A DNA stretch of 12,500 nucleotides from Eimeria necatrix (GCF_000499385.1 NW_013653270.1:1-12500), one strand, 5' to 3'. Shown: positions 1 to 10,065, numbered from the stretch's first letter. Numbers and translations: made by a program. The notes: generated by a model not told the origin, from the sequence alone.

Positions 1-1
1 G

Positions 2-93
<92 letters not shown>

Positions 94-118
94 GCTGCTG
101 CTGCTGCTGCTGCTGCAG
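1..118 (+). repeat. CTG-repeat intron tail ending in a splice acceptor
   Basis: This is an almost pure (CTG)n tract, broken twice by a TGTG step, ending in CTGCTGCAG at 110-118. Sequence after 118 reads directly into the cytochrome b5 reductase frame, so this is inferred to be the 3' part of an intron whose donor lies before the window. The Leu/Cys open frame through the tract is a repeat artefact. Confidence 0.75.
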
Positions 119-645
119 GCGGCTGACGTACCTGGGCTGCGGGAAGTTCGTGGTGAACGGGCAGCAGCAGCAAAAGCGGAAGGTGGGGCTGCTGGCCGGC
201 GGCAGCGGCATCACTCCTTGCTTCCAAGTGCTGCAGCAAGTGCTGCAGAATAACAACGACCCCACCCAACTCTTTCTCCTCTACGCCAACAAAACACAAG
301 ATGACATCCTCCTCAGAGACGGTCCGCCTCCTCCTGCTGCTGCTGCTGCTGCTGCTGCGGTGCTGCTGCTGCTGCTGCTGCGGTTGTGGTGGTGCTGCTG
401 CTGCGGTGGTGCTGCTGCTGCTGCGGTGGTGCTGCTGCTGCTGCTGCGGTGGTGGTGCTGCTGCTGCTGCTGCTGCGGTGGTGGTGGTGCTGCTGCTGCT
501 GTGTTGCTGCTGCTGTTGCGCTGCTGCTGCTGCTGCGCTGCTGCTGCTGCTGCTGCTGCGCTGCTGCTGCTGCTGCTGGAGAGGGCTGCGTTGGTTGGGC
601 GTGGTGCGGCACCGCGAGTGCGTGCTTCCGTGCTTCTCACGCCGC

Positions 646-696
<51 letters not shown>

Positions 697-943
697 AGAG
701 CTGGAGGAGATGGAGAACCAGTACCCGGACCGGCTGTCTGTGTGGTACACTGTAGATACACCGCCAGCAGCATGGAAGTACTCTGTGGGGTTTATTACAA
801 AAGAAATGCTGCAGCAAAAGCTGCCAGCAGCAGCAGCAGACACAATAGTGCTTTGCTGCGGGCCCAGGCCCATGCTGGAGAAGGCCTGCATTCCCAATTT
901 GCTGCAGCTGGGCTTCGACAGCAAAGACATTTTCTGCTTCTAG
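119..943 (+). CDS. NADH-cytochrome b5 reductase, C-terminal part (two exons, 5' partial)
   Basis: This FAD flavoprotein moves electrons from NADH to cytochrome b5, for example for fatty-acid desaturation, usually on ER or outer mitochondrial membranes. Visible exons are 119-321 and 699-943, about 149 codons of a family usually near 300, so the FAD-binding half is upstream. Exon one holds RLTYLGCGKF, the NADH-binding GGSGITP (about 196-216) and LYANKTQDDILLR. Exon two begins inside a Glu codon and gives ELEEMENQYPDR, VWYTVD, GFITKEML, the family motif CGPRPM (about 859-876) and the end GFDSKDIFCF with an aromatic last residue, as in FNR-type reductases. The donor GTCCGC at 322 is not a strong consensus, but the join DILLRD-ELEEM restores the conserved family sequence in phase. 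Identity is secure; membrane anchoring cannot be judged from this fragment. Confidence 0.9.
322..698 (+). repeat. Intron filled by CTG and CTG/CGGTGGT minisatellite
   Basis: This intron of the b5 reductase gene is nearly all repeat. An imperfect minisatellite of CTG units punctuated by CGGTGGT or TGTTG occupies about 337-580, a non-repeat patch lies at about 581-645, and a (CTG)n tract runs to the acceptor CTGCTGCAG at 690-698. The long Cys/Leu/Ala frames here, and the long minus-strand Gln/Ser/Ala frames, have no non-repeat coding signal and are rejected as genes. Confidence 0.75.
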
Positions 944-1329
944 TCCTGCTGCAGCAGCAGCTGCAGCAGCAGCAGCAGCAGCAGGGCTGCTGCAGCAGCA
1001 GCAGCAGCAGGGCTGCTGCTGCCAAAGGCGCTGCGCGAGGGGCGCTGCTGCAGCAGCAGCAGCGCCTCTGCAGCAGCAGCAGCAGCAAGCGCTGCTGCTG
1101 CTCCTATAGTTCAGGTATAAACTGCCTTTAGTTTGCTGCAGATCCGCAGCACAGAGAGCTGCGTGCATTTCAATGTGGCAGCAGCAGCAGCAGCAGCAGC
1201 AACGGCTGCTGCTGCTGCTGCCCAGGCAAAGATTTTAGACTGCTGCAGCAGCAACGCTGCAGCAACCAGGTTTCCACGCGAAGAGATTTGCTGCAGCCCC
1301 AGCTGCAGCAGCAGCAGACACAATGGATT
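944..1329. other. Convergent intergenic region, CAG/CTG inverted repeats
   Basis: This stretch lies between the stop of the plus-strand b5 reductase and the inferred stop of the minus-strand gene. About 946-1100 alternates short (CAG)n and (CTG)n blocks joined at CTGCAG, so it can fold into many small hairpins. About 1101-1329 mixes short unique segments with (CAG)n and (CTG)n. It is probably two overlapping 3' untranslated regions. No AATAAA is obvious on either strand and no convincing gene was seen. Confidence 0.5.
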
Positions 1330-1616
1330 TTACAGCAGCAGCAGTTCAGCAGCAGCAGCTGCTGCTGCTGCTGCTTTGAACTCTTCGTGCAAATTTTTAA
1401 GGGCTTTCGCCGTTGTGTTCTGCTGCTGCAGCAGCAGCAACTGCTGAAGCAACCCTGGCAGCAGCAGCAACAGAAGCAAAGTTTGCTGCTGCTGCTGCTG
1501 CTGCTGCTAAGACTCACACTATGCCAAAGATTCCGTCGTGCAGCAGCAGCTGCTGCTGATGCTGCAGAAGCAGCAGCTGCGGGCGAATGACGAGCAGCGG
1601 CGGGAACCTATTTGTT

Positions 1617-1668
<52 letters not shown>

Positions 1669-2152
1669 AGCCGTATTTGCGGAAAAGTGGCAGCAGCAAA
1701 CTCCAGAGCTCCTCCCCAATGACTAGTCGCACTCCGCTGCGCTCTACGTGCTGCTGCTGCTGCGGCTCTTGCTGCTGCTGCTGCTGCGGCTCTTGCTGCT
1801 GCTGCTGCTGCTGCTGCGATTCTTGCTGCTGCTGCTGCGGTTCTCGCTGCTGCTGCTGCGGTTCTTGGTGCTGCTGCTGCGGTTCTTGGTGCTGCTGCTG
1901 CTGCGGTTCTTGGTGCTGCTGCTGCTGCGGTTCTTGGTGCTGCTGCTGCTGCGGTTCTTGCTGCTGCTGCTGCTGCGGTTCTTGCTGCTGCTGCTGCTGC
2001 GGTTCTTGCTGCTGCTGCTGCTGCTGTGGCGGCAGCAGCAAACGTCCTATAACCACCGCCCCTGTCTCTGTGGGGCCCACAAATAGCTGCTGCGGCAGCA
2101 GCAGCCCGCATTTGTGGCGGTAGCTTTGTGCTGCCAGCTCAACAGCCACCAA

Positions 2153-2216
<64 letters not shown>

Positions 2217-2324
2217 CCCATGCTAGAGTTGGTCGTCTCGTCGGGCAGTGAGTCCTGCGAGTCTTGCTGCTGCTGCTGCTGCTGCTCGCTGAGCGCTGCA
2301 GAGGCAGCTAGCTGGTCAGAGCCT

Positions 2325-2362
<38 letters not shown>

Positions 2363-2642
2363 TGCAGCAACTGGGGACGGGAGGAACAATGAGGCAATGC
2401 CTTTCGGGATGCCGTCAATCAGAGGATGGTGCTTCTGCGAAAGAGCGCTGCTGCTGCTGCTGCTGATGCTGCTGCTGCTGCTGCTGCTGCTGCGACAAGC
2501 TGCTGCGGTTGCTGCTGCTGCGTCTCGCTGCCGCTGCAGCAGCAGCTGCAGAAACTGCACCTCCAGTGCTGCGCTGCTGCGAGCAGCAGCAACAGCGCAG
2601 CGGAAGCGGACACAGAGCTGCGCAGCAGCAGACCGGGCCCTC

Positions 2643-2684
<42 letters not shown>

Positions 2685-2854
2685 TTCTGATGCTGCCGCT
2701 GCTGCTCTAGCCAACGCAGAGACGCGAGACCTGCAGTGTCTTCTCCCGCTTCTGCTGCTGCTGCTGCTGCTGCTGCGTGTGCTGCTGCTGCTTGGGCAGC
2801 AAAAGTCTCGTATATGTCGGACAACTCGGAGCTGCAGCAGCAACAGCAGCAAAC

Positions 2855-2891
<37 letters not shown>

Positions 2892-3114
2892 TATCCGTCT
2901 TCTTCTCTAGAGTGCACTTTGGGCTGCTTTGGCTGCATGTGCTTCCCAAATATTACCTGTGTCTTCTACTTCGGCAGCAGCAGCAGCAGCGGAAGCAGCA
3001 GCAAGAGCAGCAGCAGCTGTTGCTGCTGCTGCTGCAGCAAAAGCAGCGCCCACTTACCTCCTCCGCTTCTTTGAGGGAACAGCCACAATTGTGTCTTCGC
3101 TGAGTCGCGGCAGA

Positions 3115-3158
<44 letters not shown>

Positions 3159-3260
3159 CTGCTGCTGCTGCTCCTGCTGCTGCTGTGCTGCTGCAGCAGC
3201 TAGCAGCGACACTGTGCGCCTCGACCCTCGGCACTGGCGACCCCACAGATGTTCAAGCCA

Positions 3261-3297
<37 letters not shown>

Positions 3298-3597
3298 TTG
3301 GTGCTGCTGCTAGTGCTGTTGCTGCTGCTGTTGTTGCTGCTGCTGTTGTCACTGCTGGTGGTACTGTCGCTGCTGCGGTTGCCGCTGCTGCTGCTGCTGC
3401 TGCTGCTGCTTTCTTCATTTCCAGCAGAATTGCGGTGCTGCTGCGACAGATCTTTCTGCTGCTCAGGCACTGCTGCTGCTGCTGCTGCTGCTGCTGTTAT
3501 TCCTGTTGCTGTTGCTGCTGCTGCTGCTGCGGCTGGTTCTGTCTGAGAGTCAGCTGCTGCCACAGATGCCACGCCACCAGCTGCTACACACGGTGAC

Positions 3598-3648
<51 letters not shown>

Positions 3649-3830
3649 GGGCTGTCAAAGATGGCCTCGGGGAGGGTATAAGCAGCAGCACCTGCAGCAG
3701 GCTCCGCAGCAGCATCAGCACCTGCTGCTGCTGCTGCTGCTGCGTCTTCAACCCCGACCCGCTGCTGCTGCTCCTCCGGTGTGCCATTCTTATTGTTGTT
3801 GCTGCTGCTGCTGCCGCTGCTGCTGCCTCC

Positions 3831-3872
<42 letters not shown>

Positions 3873-3959
3873 ACGAGCGCGGCATTGAGAAGGCCCTGCT
3901 GCTGCCTCGCGATGCAGTTGTGTCTCTCTTCGCTGCGAAAACCACTGTGAGTGCTGCTT

Positions 3960-3998
<39 letters not shown>

Positions 3999-4215
3999 CT
4001 TTCTGGGCAGAAGGGGCTGTAAGCTGTTGGTGGTGCTGCTGCTGCTGCTCGTTTTGCTGCTGGTGCTGCTGCTGCTGCGAAGAAGGCGCGGCGGCACTGC
4101 GAGGCTGCTGCTGCTGCGTGTCAGACGAGCTGCTGCTGCTGCTGTTGCTGTTGGGGCTGCCGCTGCTGCTGCATCTAGGCGGCGCAGTGCAGAAGTGCTG
4201 CTGCCTCTGTTGTTT

Positions 4216-4259
<44 letters not shown>

Positions 4260-4368
4260 ACTTAAACTGGTGCTTGTTGGACTCGAATGGCAGGAGTAAA
4301 CGAGCCGAGTAGGCATACTGCTGCTTGTGCCCTTGCTGTTGCTGCTGCTGCCCATCCTGCAGCTGTTG

Positions 4369-4406
<38 letters not shown>

Positions 4407-4538
4407 GCCACCGATGTTGCTGCTGCTATCGGGAGGCTTCTGCCCCTGAGTTGCGTGCAGCGCAACAGCACAAGCTTTTGCTACGTAGCTGCATTTTTGC
4501 TGCTGCAGCAGCTGATGATGCTGCACTTGTTGCTGTTG

Positions 4539-4569
<31 letters not shown>

Positions 4570-4649
4570 TCGCGTTGCTGCTGCAGTAGGCGGCTGCTAC
4601 GAATCGCAATAGATGGCAGCCGCCGCTTCCGAGAAGCAAGGGTTTGCAT
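1330..4649 (-). CDS. Ser/Ala/Gln-rich low-complexity protein, three exons
   Basis: Not recognised by homology. Exons on the minus strand are 4649-3058, 2831-1520 and about 1443-1330. Exon A ends SKKRR before a strong GTAAGT donor and joins in phase through a split Ser codon to SELSDIYETF after a CTGCTGCAG acceptor. Exon B ends at overlapping donors (GTGTGAGT); using the first gives phase 0 into exon C, which carries NTTAKALKNLHEEF and a TAA. The product would be about 1005 residues. Long Ser, Gln and Ala runs are separated by short complex islands: VAKACAVALHATQG, ALRRLD, AYTLPEAIFDSP, GEDTAGLASLRWLEQ, LVIGEELWSLLLP. An EPQQQQ-type repeat lies at about residues 798-891. No signal peptide or membrane segment was seen. 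The start is the first ATG after in-frame TGA TAA, but a coding-like frame continues upstream to 4828, so the N-terminus is doubtful. A weak DUSP-like patch near residues 896-940 is the only functional hint. Confidence 0.55.
1759..2030 (-). repeat. In-frame EPQQQQ minisatellite, about 11 copies
   Basis: On the minus strand this encodes about eleven units of Glu-Pro followed by four to eight residues, mostly Gln with occasional His or Arg; one unit is Glu-Ser. The DNA unit is 21-30 bp, a (CAG)n block plus a GAACCG-type spacer. Three consecutive units are near-identical EPQQQQHQ. Length varies only in whole codons, so the frame is kept, which supports this segment being translated. Confidence 0.8.
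2832..3057 (-). other. Intron between exons A and B of the minus-strand gene
   Basis: The donor is GTAAGT directly after the codons for SKKRR. The acceptor is CTGCTGCAG at 2832-2840 (minus strand), after long sense-strand (CTG)n. Both flanking exons use the CAG orientation. The split Ser codon (2+1) keeps the frame. Closer acceptors at 3032 and 2933 would leave 24-nt introns or the wrong phase. Confidence 0.65.
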
Positions 4650-4828
4650 CTCCGCCCATTATCAAGTGCAGCAGCAGCAGCAGCAGCTGCTGCTGCTGCT
4701 GCTGCTGCAGCTTTGTTTGCTGTTGCTGCTGCTGCTGCTGTCTCGACCAGTCTCGACTGTCTGCAGCTCCTCTCGTCTTCCTGCCCGTGCTGCTGCTGCT
4801 GGGGGTTGAGCAGCTGCAGCGCCCGAAG
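4590..4828 (-). other. Possible upstream exon in a second frame
   Basis: On the minus strand, after a (CTG)n-CAG acceptor-like site at 4829-4830, one frame reads LRALQLLNPQQQQHGQEDER, then SRLVETAAAA, LDNGRRCKPLLLGSGG and HLLRFVAAAYC. This complex sequence is at least as coding-like as the start of the 4649-3058 frame (MQTLASRKRR), but it is in a different phase and meets a stop near 4485. Either an unrecognised intron lies at about 4440-4590, or there is a frameshift or assembly error in the (CAG)n tract at about 4540-4575. No GT donor precedes it between 4860 and about 4925, so any earlier exon lies farther out. Confidence 0.4.
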
Positions 4829-4830
4829 CT

Positions 4831-5356
4831 GCAGCAGCAGCAGCAGCAGCAGCAGCAGCCCCGGGGGGTCTCAGAGCGTGTTGCTGAAGGCGCGCTGCTT
4901 TCTTCCGCTTTTTTCCAGTTTATAAATGACATAAAAGACAAAACAAAAACAAATATGCAAAATTTCATATTTTTAATGAATTAAATCAGCAGCAGAGCAG
5001 CAAAATGCTCCAAACAGCAGCAGCAGCTGGCGGCTGCGCGGCTGCCCACTGATGGGGCCCCCTGGGGGCCCCCGGGGGGCCCCCGGGGGCCCCCTGGGGG
5101 CCCCTGAAGCGCAACAGAACAGCATTGGAGGGTACAAATGGGAAATGGAATTGAAATATGATTAAAATGATATATTTTGTTCTCATTCGAGACATTCTGG
5201 CTCTTGGGGATGCAGAGCTGCTGCTGCTGGCCTGGGGGCCCCCGTGGTAGCTGCCGCAGCGCAAAGGGTCTTCTTATTTTGTCTTCCAGTCTTTGAAATA
5301 TAAATAAAATGCCATTTAATTGACTCCAGCGGCAGCTTTACAGATGGAGGGGCCCC

Positions 5357-5391
<35 letters not shown>

Positions 5392-5392
5392 T
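4831..5392. promoter_or_regulatory. Divergent upstream region between the two large genes
   Basis: This region separates the minus-strand gene from the plus-strand gene starting at 5393. It contains (CTG/CAG)n at about 4830-4858, an AT-rich segment at 4915-4985, a G/C near-palindrome at 5054-5104, and a second AT-rich segment at 5125-5185 and 5275-5320 with ATATAAATAAAATG. No consistent coding islands were seen on either strand. A shared bidirectional promoter is inferred only from gene arrangement and base composition; no initiator motif was identified. Confidence 0.4.
5054..5104. repeat. 51-bp G/C-only near-palindrome of GGGGGCCCC units
   Basis: Fifty-one bases alternate runs of four to six G and four to five C, with single T bridges at 5063 and about 5095. 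The sequence is almost its own reverse complement and could form a strong hairpin or G-rich structures. It is the densest of a cluster of GGGGCCCC-type sites between 5054 and 6998. Confidence 0.85.
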
Positions 5393-5706
5393 ATGCCCCA
5401 TTCCTTCTTAGCCGCCACACCCCTTACCTCCAAGCTGCTGCTGAGGGGCCCCCATGGCATCTGGGGGCCCCTGCGAGGCCCTGCTGCTGCTTGCTGCGCC
5501 TTGGGGGCCCCAGAAGGTAGGCAGCAGCGGCCTGTTACTGCAGCAGCAGCAGCAGCAGCAGCAGCTGCTGCTGCTGCTGCTGCTGCACCATCTGCTGCAC
5601 ACAACTGCGAAAAAAGCCTCTTTTTGGGGGCCCCTCGCTCTTGTCTAAGAAGCTGCTGCCTGCGGGGTGCCCGAGGCAGACTCTATGCTTCGGCTGCCGC
5701 TGAACT

Positions 5707-5759
<53 letters not shown>

Positions 5760-5851
5760 TGGCGGAGCAGCAGCAACTGGACACTGGGGCATCTTTCGAG
5801 TTTTCCTGGGAGACAGAGCCGGAAGAGGAATTTCTAATAGAGGCAGGAGAT

Positions 5852-5882
<31 letters not shown>

Positions 5883-6003
5883 CCGACAGCAGCAGCTTCA
5901 CCCAAAGCCTTTTTGTCCCGCAAGAGGACTTCCAGCAGCAGCAGCAGCAGCAAGCCGCTCTGCAGCGCAGCGCAGACAGTGCTGCCGTTGCTGCTGACGG
6001 GGA

Positions 6004-6061
<58 letters not shown>

Positions 6062-6145
6062 GCAGCAGCGCGGCGTCGGGTGTTTTTGCTGCTGCGCGAG
6101 CACGCGCCTGCGGAGGTGTTGGCAGAGTTTCCTGCTGAAGTGCTT

Positions 6146-6178
<33 letters not shown>

Positions 6179-6243
6179 AGGCCCGCAGGCAAGGCCTTCA
6201 AGCAGCTGGGGGCCCTTCAGGGGGCCCTCGTGCTGCAGTCGAG

Positions 6244-6294
<51 letters not shown>

Positions 6295-6559
6295 CACTGT
6301 GCAGACACTTGCGGTGGCAGCTGAGGCCTTCCGTACTGTACGTACACCACAGAATGTTGCTGCTCCTGCCTATGCTGCTTTGCTGCTGCTGCTGCTGCTG
6401 CTGCTGCTATTGCTGCAGCTTGAGCTTTTGCGTGCGTTTCCTTTTGCTGCTGCTGCTGCTGCTGCTGCTGGTTCTCGGGTTCATCTGTATCTGTTCCTTA
6501 AAACAAAGTTCGATATTTCCATTCTGTGCTGCTGCTGCTGCTGTTGCATCTGCTGCCTT

Positions 6560-6597
<38 letters not shown>

Positions 6598-6702
6598 TGC
6601 TGCAGCTGCGCATACCCTGCGGGGACTTGTTAGTTTGCAACGTTCCGAATATTGCTGCTGCTGCTGAAGCAGCACTGCAGCAGATCAGCGGGACAGGTGG
6701 CT

Positions 6703-6745
<43 letters not shown>

Positions 6746-6770
6746 GGTCGCACCTGCAGCACCTGCACCT

Positions 6771-6808
<38 letters not shown>

Positions 6809-7066
6809 TTGCAAGTGGGCGCTGCCGCTGCTGGAGGCCTTCACTGCTGCTCGGATATCTCACCAGCAAACGCGCAGTTTGCTGCTGCAGCTGCTGCTGC
6901 TGCAGCAGGTGCTGCAGCAGCTGCAGCTGCCCCAGCTGGCCTCCCTAGCAGTTTGTGCTGCTGCGGGGCCCCTCCTGGGGGGCCCCCAGGGGCCCCCCAC
7001 CTTTTCCATGTTGACCCCTTTAGCTGCAAGAGTCTCCGAGTTTCTTGATTTGCTGCCTGAGGTCCT

Positions 7067-7121
<55 letters not shown>

Positions 7122-7220
7122 GCTGCTGCTGCTGCTGCGAGCCTGCCGAACTACGGGACTCTCCTGGGGCCTCTTCCTGGCCGCAGCGCTGCCTTCCTAG
7201 TGTCCGCCTTCAGCTGCACT

Positions 7221-7287
<67 letters not shown>

Positions 7288-7410
7288 TTCTCCAGCTTAG
7301 GAACCGTTTGCTGCTGGAGCTGCTGCCTCTTTGCTTCTCCAAAATGACTGCCTGGGAGTTGGCTGTGACAGCAGAGGCCCTCAGCAAGATTCACATGCAA
7401 ATCAGCAGCA

Positions 7411-7456
<46 letters not shown>

Positions 7457-7513
7457 CAGCAGCAGCAGTACGTGCTGCAGTATGGCACGCTCAGCCTCCA
7501 CGGAGCCAGAGGG

Positions 7514-7557
<44 letters not shown>

Positions 7558-7574
7558 AGCAGCGACGAACGCAA

Positions 7575-7605
<31 letters not shown>

Positions 7606-8031
7606 TGCTGCAGCAGCAGCAACAGCAGCAGCAGCAACGGCATCAGCTGCAGCAGCAGCCGCAGCAGCTGGAGCTGCTGCAAGTGCGGGATTTGCTGCTG
7701 CGCGTCGGAGCTGCTGCTGCTGCTCGGCTGCAGCAGTTCAGCATCACAGTGAGCATCTTCTTTTTAATTTTAATTTTAATTTAATTTTAATTTAATTTTA
7801 ATTTAATTATAATTATTAATTATAATTATTAATTATAATTATTAATTATAATTATATTTGCAATTATAATTATTTTTTATTTATAATTTTAATTATTTTT
7901 GATTTGCTGCAGCTGCAGGTCTTAGCCTTTCCTTGGCTTTTTTTATTTTTCTCTTTTTGCTTTTTTGTTTTTTAAATTTACTTTTATTTCTTTGTCTTTT
8001 TGATTTGCTGCTGTCACTCTTTCCTTTTGGT

Positions 8032-8076
<45 letters not shown>

Positions 8077-8745
8077 AGACGCTCACTGCATTGCTGCAGG
8101 CGCTGCAGTGCTGCAGCAGCAGCAGAAGCAGCAGCAGAAACAGCAAAGGTCTTATCAGCAGCAGCAGCAACGGAACCAGCAGCAGCAGCAGCAGCAGCGA
8201 GAGCAGCAGCAGCAGCAGCAGCGAGAGCAGCAGCAGCAGCAGCAGCAGCAAAGATGTGGCCGCGGCTTTACTCTGCGGAGTCGCAGTCCATCTCCCGCGG
8301 CTGCTGCAGTCTGCTGCTGCTGCTGCTGCTGTGTCGCTGCTGCTGGCTCTTTCTCGGTTTGCTGCTGTGTCTCCTTTTGTCTCTTTTTGCTTCTTTTCTT
8401 TTTGGCAGCAAAAACAAATCCTTTTCTCCCCGCAGCAAACGCAGGCAAGCCCAAACCCTAAACCCTAAACCCTAAACCCTAAACCCTAAATCGCAAACCC
8501 TTAGTCCCAAACCCTAAAACCCAAACCCTATACCCCAAACCCTAAACCCTAAACCCTAAGCCCTGGGGAATTGAGTTCTGCGATCTCTCAGAACCCTAAT
8601 TCAGCCATAAGCCATGATGGAAACCCTAAACCCTAAACCCTAAACCCTAAACCCTAAACTGGGGGCTGCAGCCTAGGCGAATCTCCTGAAGCAGAAACAA
8701 CAGAGCAGCAGGAACCAGCTGCTGAAACCCTGCAACCGCCACTGC

Positions 8746-8798
<53 letters not shown>

Positions 8799-9278
8799 GT
8801 TGGCGTCTCAGGTGCTGCTGCGGGCGCTGCTGCTGCAAGGCCACCTGCTGGGGGAGTTGGCTTTGGAGTGCCTGCGCAGTTTGCTGCTGCAGCAAGTGTC
8901 TCCTCATTTGCTGCTGCAGCAAGGGTCTCCTCATTTGCTGCTGCAGCAAGGGTCTCCTCATTTGCTGCTGCAGCAAGGGTCTTCTCATTTGCTGCTGTCT
9001 CCTTTTTGCTTCTTGTCTCTGGCGGAGGGCATTTGCTGCTGCCGGCCGGACGCCATCCAGGTGTACGTACACCTCATCCAGCGCTGGCAGCAGCTGCAGC
9101 AGCAGCTGCAGCAGCTGCAGCAGCAGCAGAAGCAGCTGTTGCTGCAGCAGCAGCTGCAGCAGATACAGACTCAAACCATACGCTTTGCTGCTGCGCTGCT
9201 GCTGCATGCGGCTCCCCACCAACTGCAGCAGCTCTTGCAGCTTCCAGCAACGCAGCAGCTTCTCAGCGAGGCCCTTCA

Positions 9279-9314
<36 letters not shown>

Positions 9315-9345
9315 GAGTGGCGCGCAGGGCGTGGCTGTGGACTCT

Positions 9346-9378
<33 letters not shown>

Positions 9379-9789
9379 CTGGGCCTCCCGAGTGCTGCTC
9401 TGGAGAGCTTTCCGGCAAAAGGAGCAACAGCAGCAGCGCCACAGGAGTCAGCAGCAGCAGCAGCAGCAGCGCCACAGGAGTCAGCAGCAGCAGCAGCAGC
9501 AGCAGCAGCTGCTGCTGCTGCTACACCTCAAGACACGCTGCTGCGGATCGCGGCTGCAGTAGCGTGCGCGTGGCTTGCAAAGTCCGTGGCTGCTGGCAGC
9601 AGCAGCAGCGGCAGCAGCAGCAGCAGCAACAGCAACAGCAGCAGAGCGACCATGGGAGAAGCAGCTGCTTTTCCTGAAGCCTTCGTGGGTACGCTGCTGC
9701 TGCTGCTGCTGCTGCTGCCTTTGTAGCTTTGCTGCTCGCGTGTTCTGCTGCTGCAGCTTGCGGCAGTGCGGAGCCCGCAACTGCTGCTG

Positions 9790-9829
<40 letters not shown>

Positions 9830-10025
9830 AGGCCTAGTGCTAGCTGGCTTAAAGGGGACGCAGTGGAGGCACAGAGGGGACTCGCGTTTGCTGCAGCAGG
9901 TGCTGCTGCTTGCTGCTGACGAGGGTTTCTGGGGCTCTGCTGCAGCAGCAAATAATCCGACACACAAAGCTGCTGCTGCTGCTGCTGCTAAGTGGGAGGA
10001 AAACACGCCGATTTCCACTGTGACA

Positions 10026-10065
<40 letters not shown>

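Noticed and set aside
60..1168. Long open frames of Leu/Cys/Ala (plus) and Gln/Ser/Ala (minus)
   Set aside because: CAG/CTG repeats lack stops in all six frames. Only the b5 reductase islands carry conserved sequence, and they need splicing between two plus-strand frames.
1111..1323. Minus-strand frame with LGLQQISSRGNLVAAAL
   Set aside because: It lies past the TAA at 1330-1332. A GTAAAA donor there could in principle extend the gene, but nothing downstream looks conserved.
2933..3057. 24-nt introns on the minus strand (GTAAGT to CTGCAG, GTAATA to ATGCAG)
   Set aside because: They are improbably short, and the reading phases do not join. The acceptor at 2832 fits phase and frame.
7513..7560. 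Possible intron, GTGCTG to GCTCAG, in exon 2
   Set aside because: Removing it would shift the frame (phase 1 donor, phase 0 acceptor). Reading through gives poly-Ala and stays in frame.
8453..8659. True chromosome end
   Set aside because: The arrays are short, partly decayed and flanked on both sides by coding exons that join in phase.
8880..8987. CRISPR-like array
   Set aside because: Units are directly tandem with no unique spacers, in a eukaryotic gene context.
8647..9279. Minus-strand frame with repeated MRRPLLQQQ
   Set aside because: It is a reverse reading of the 27-bp repeat. The plus strand holds non-repeat coding islands (VYVHLIQRWQQ) in phase with neighbouring exons.
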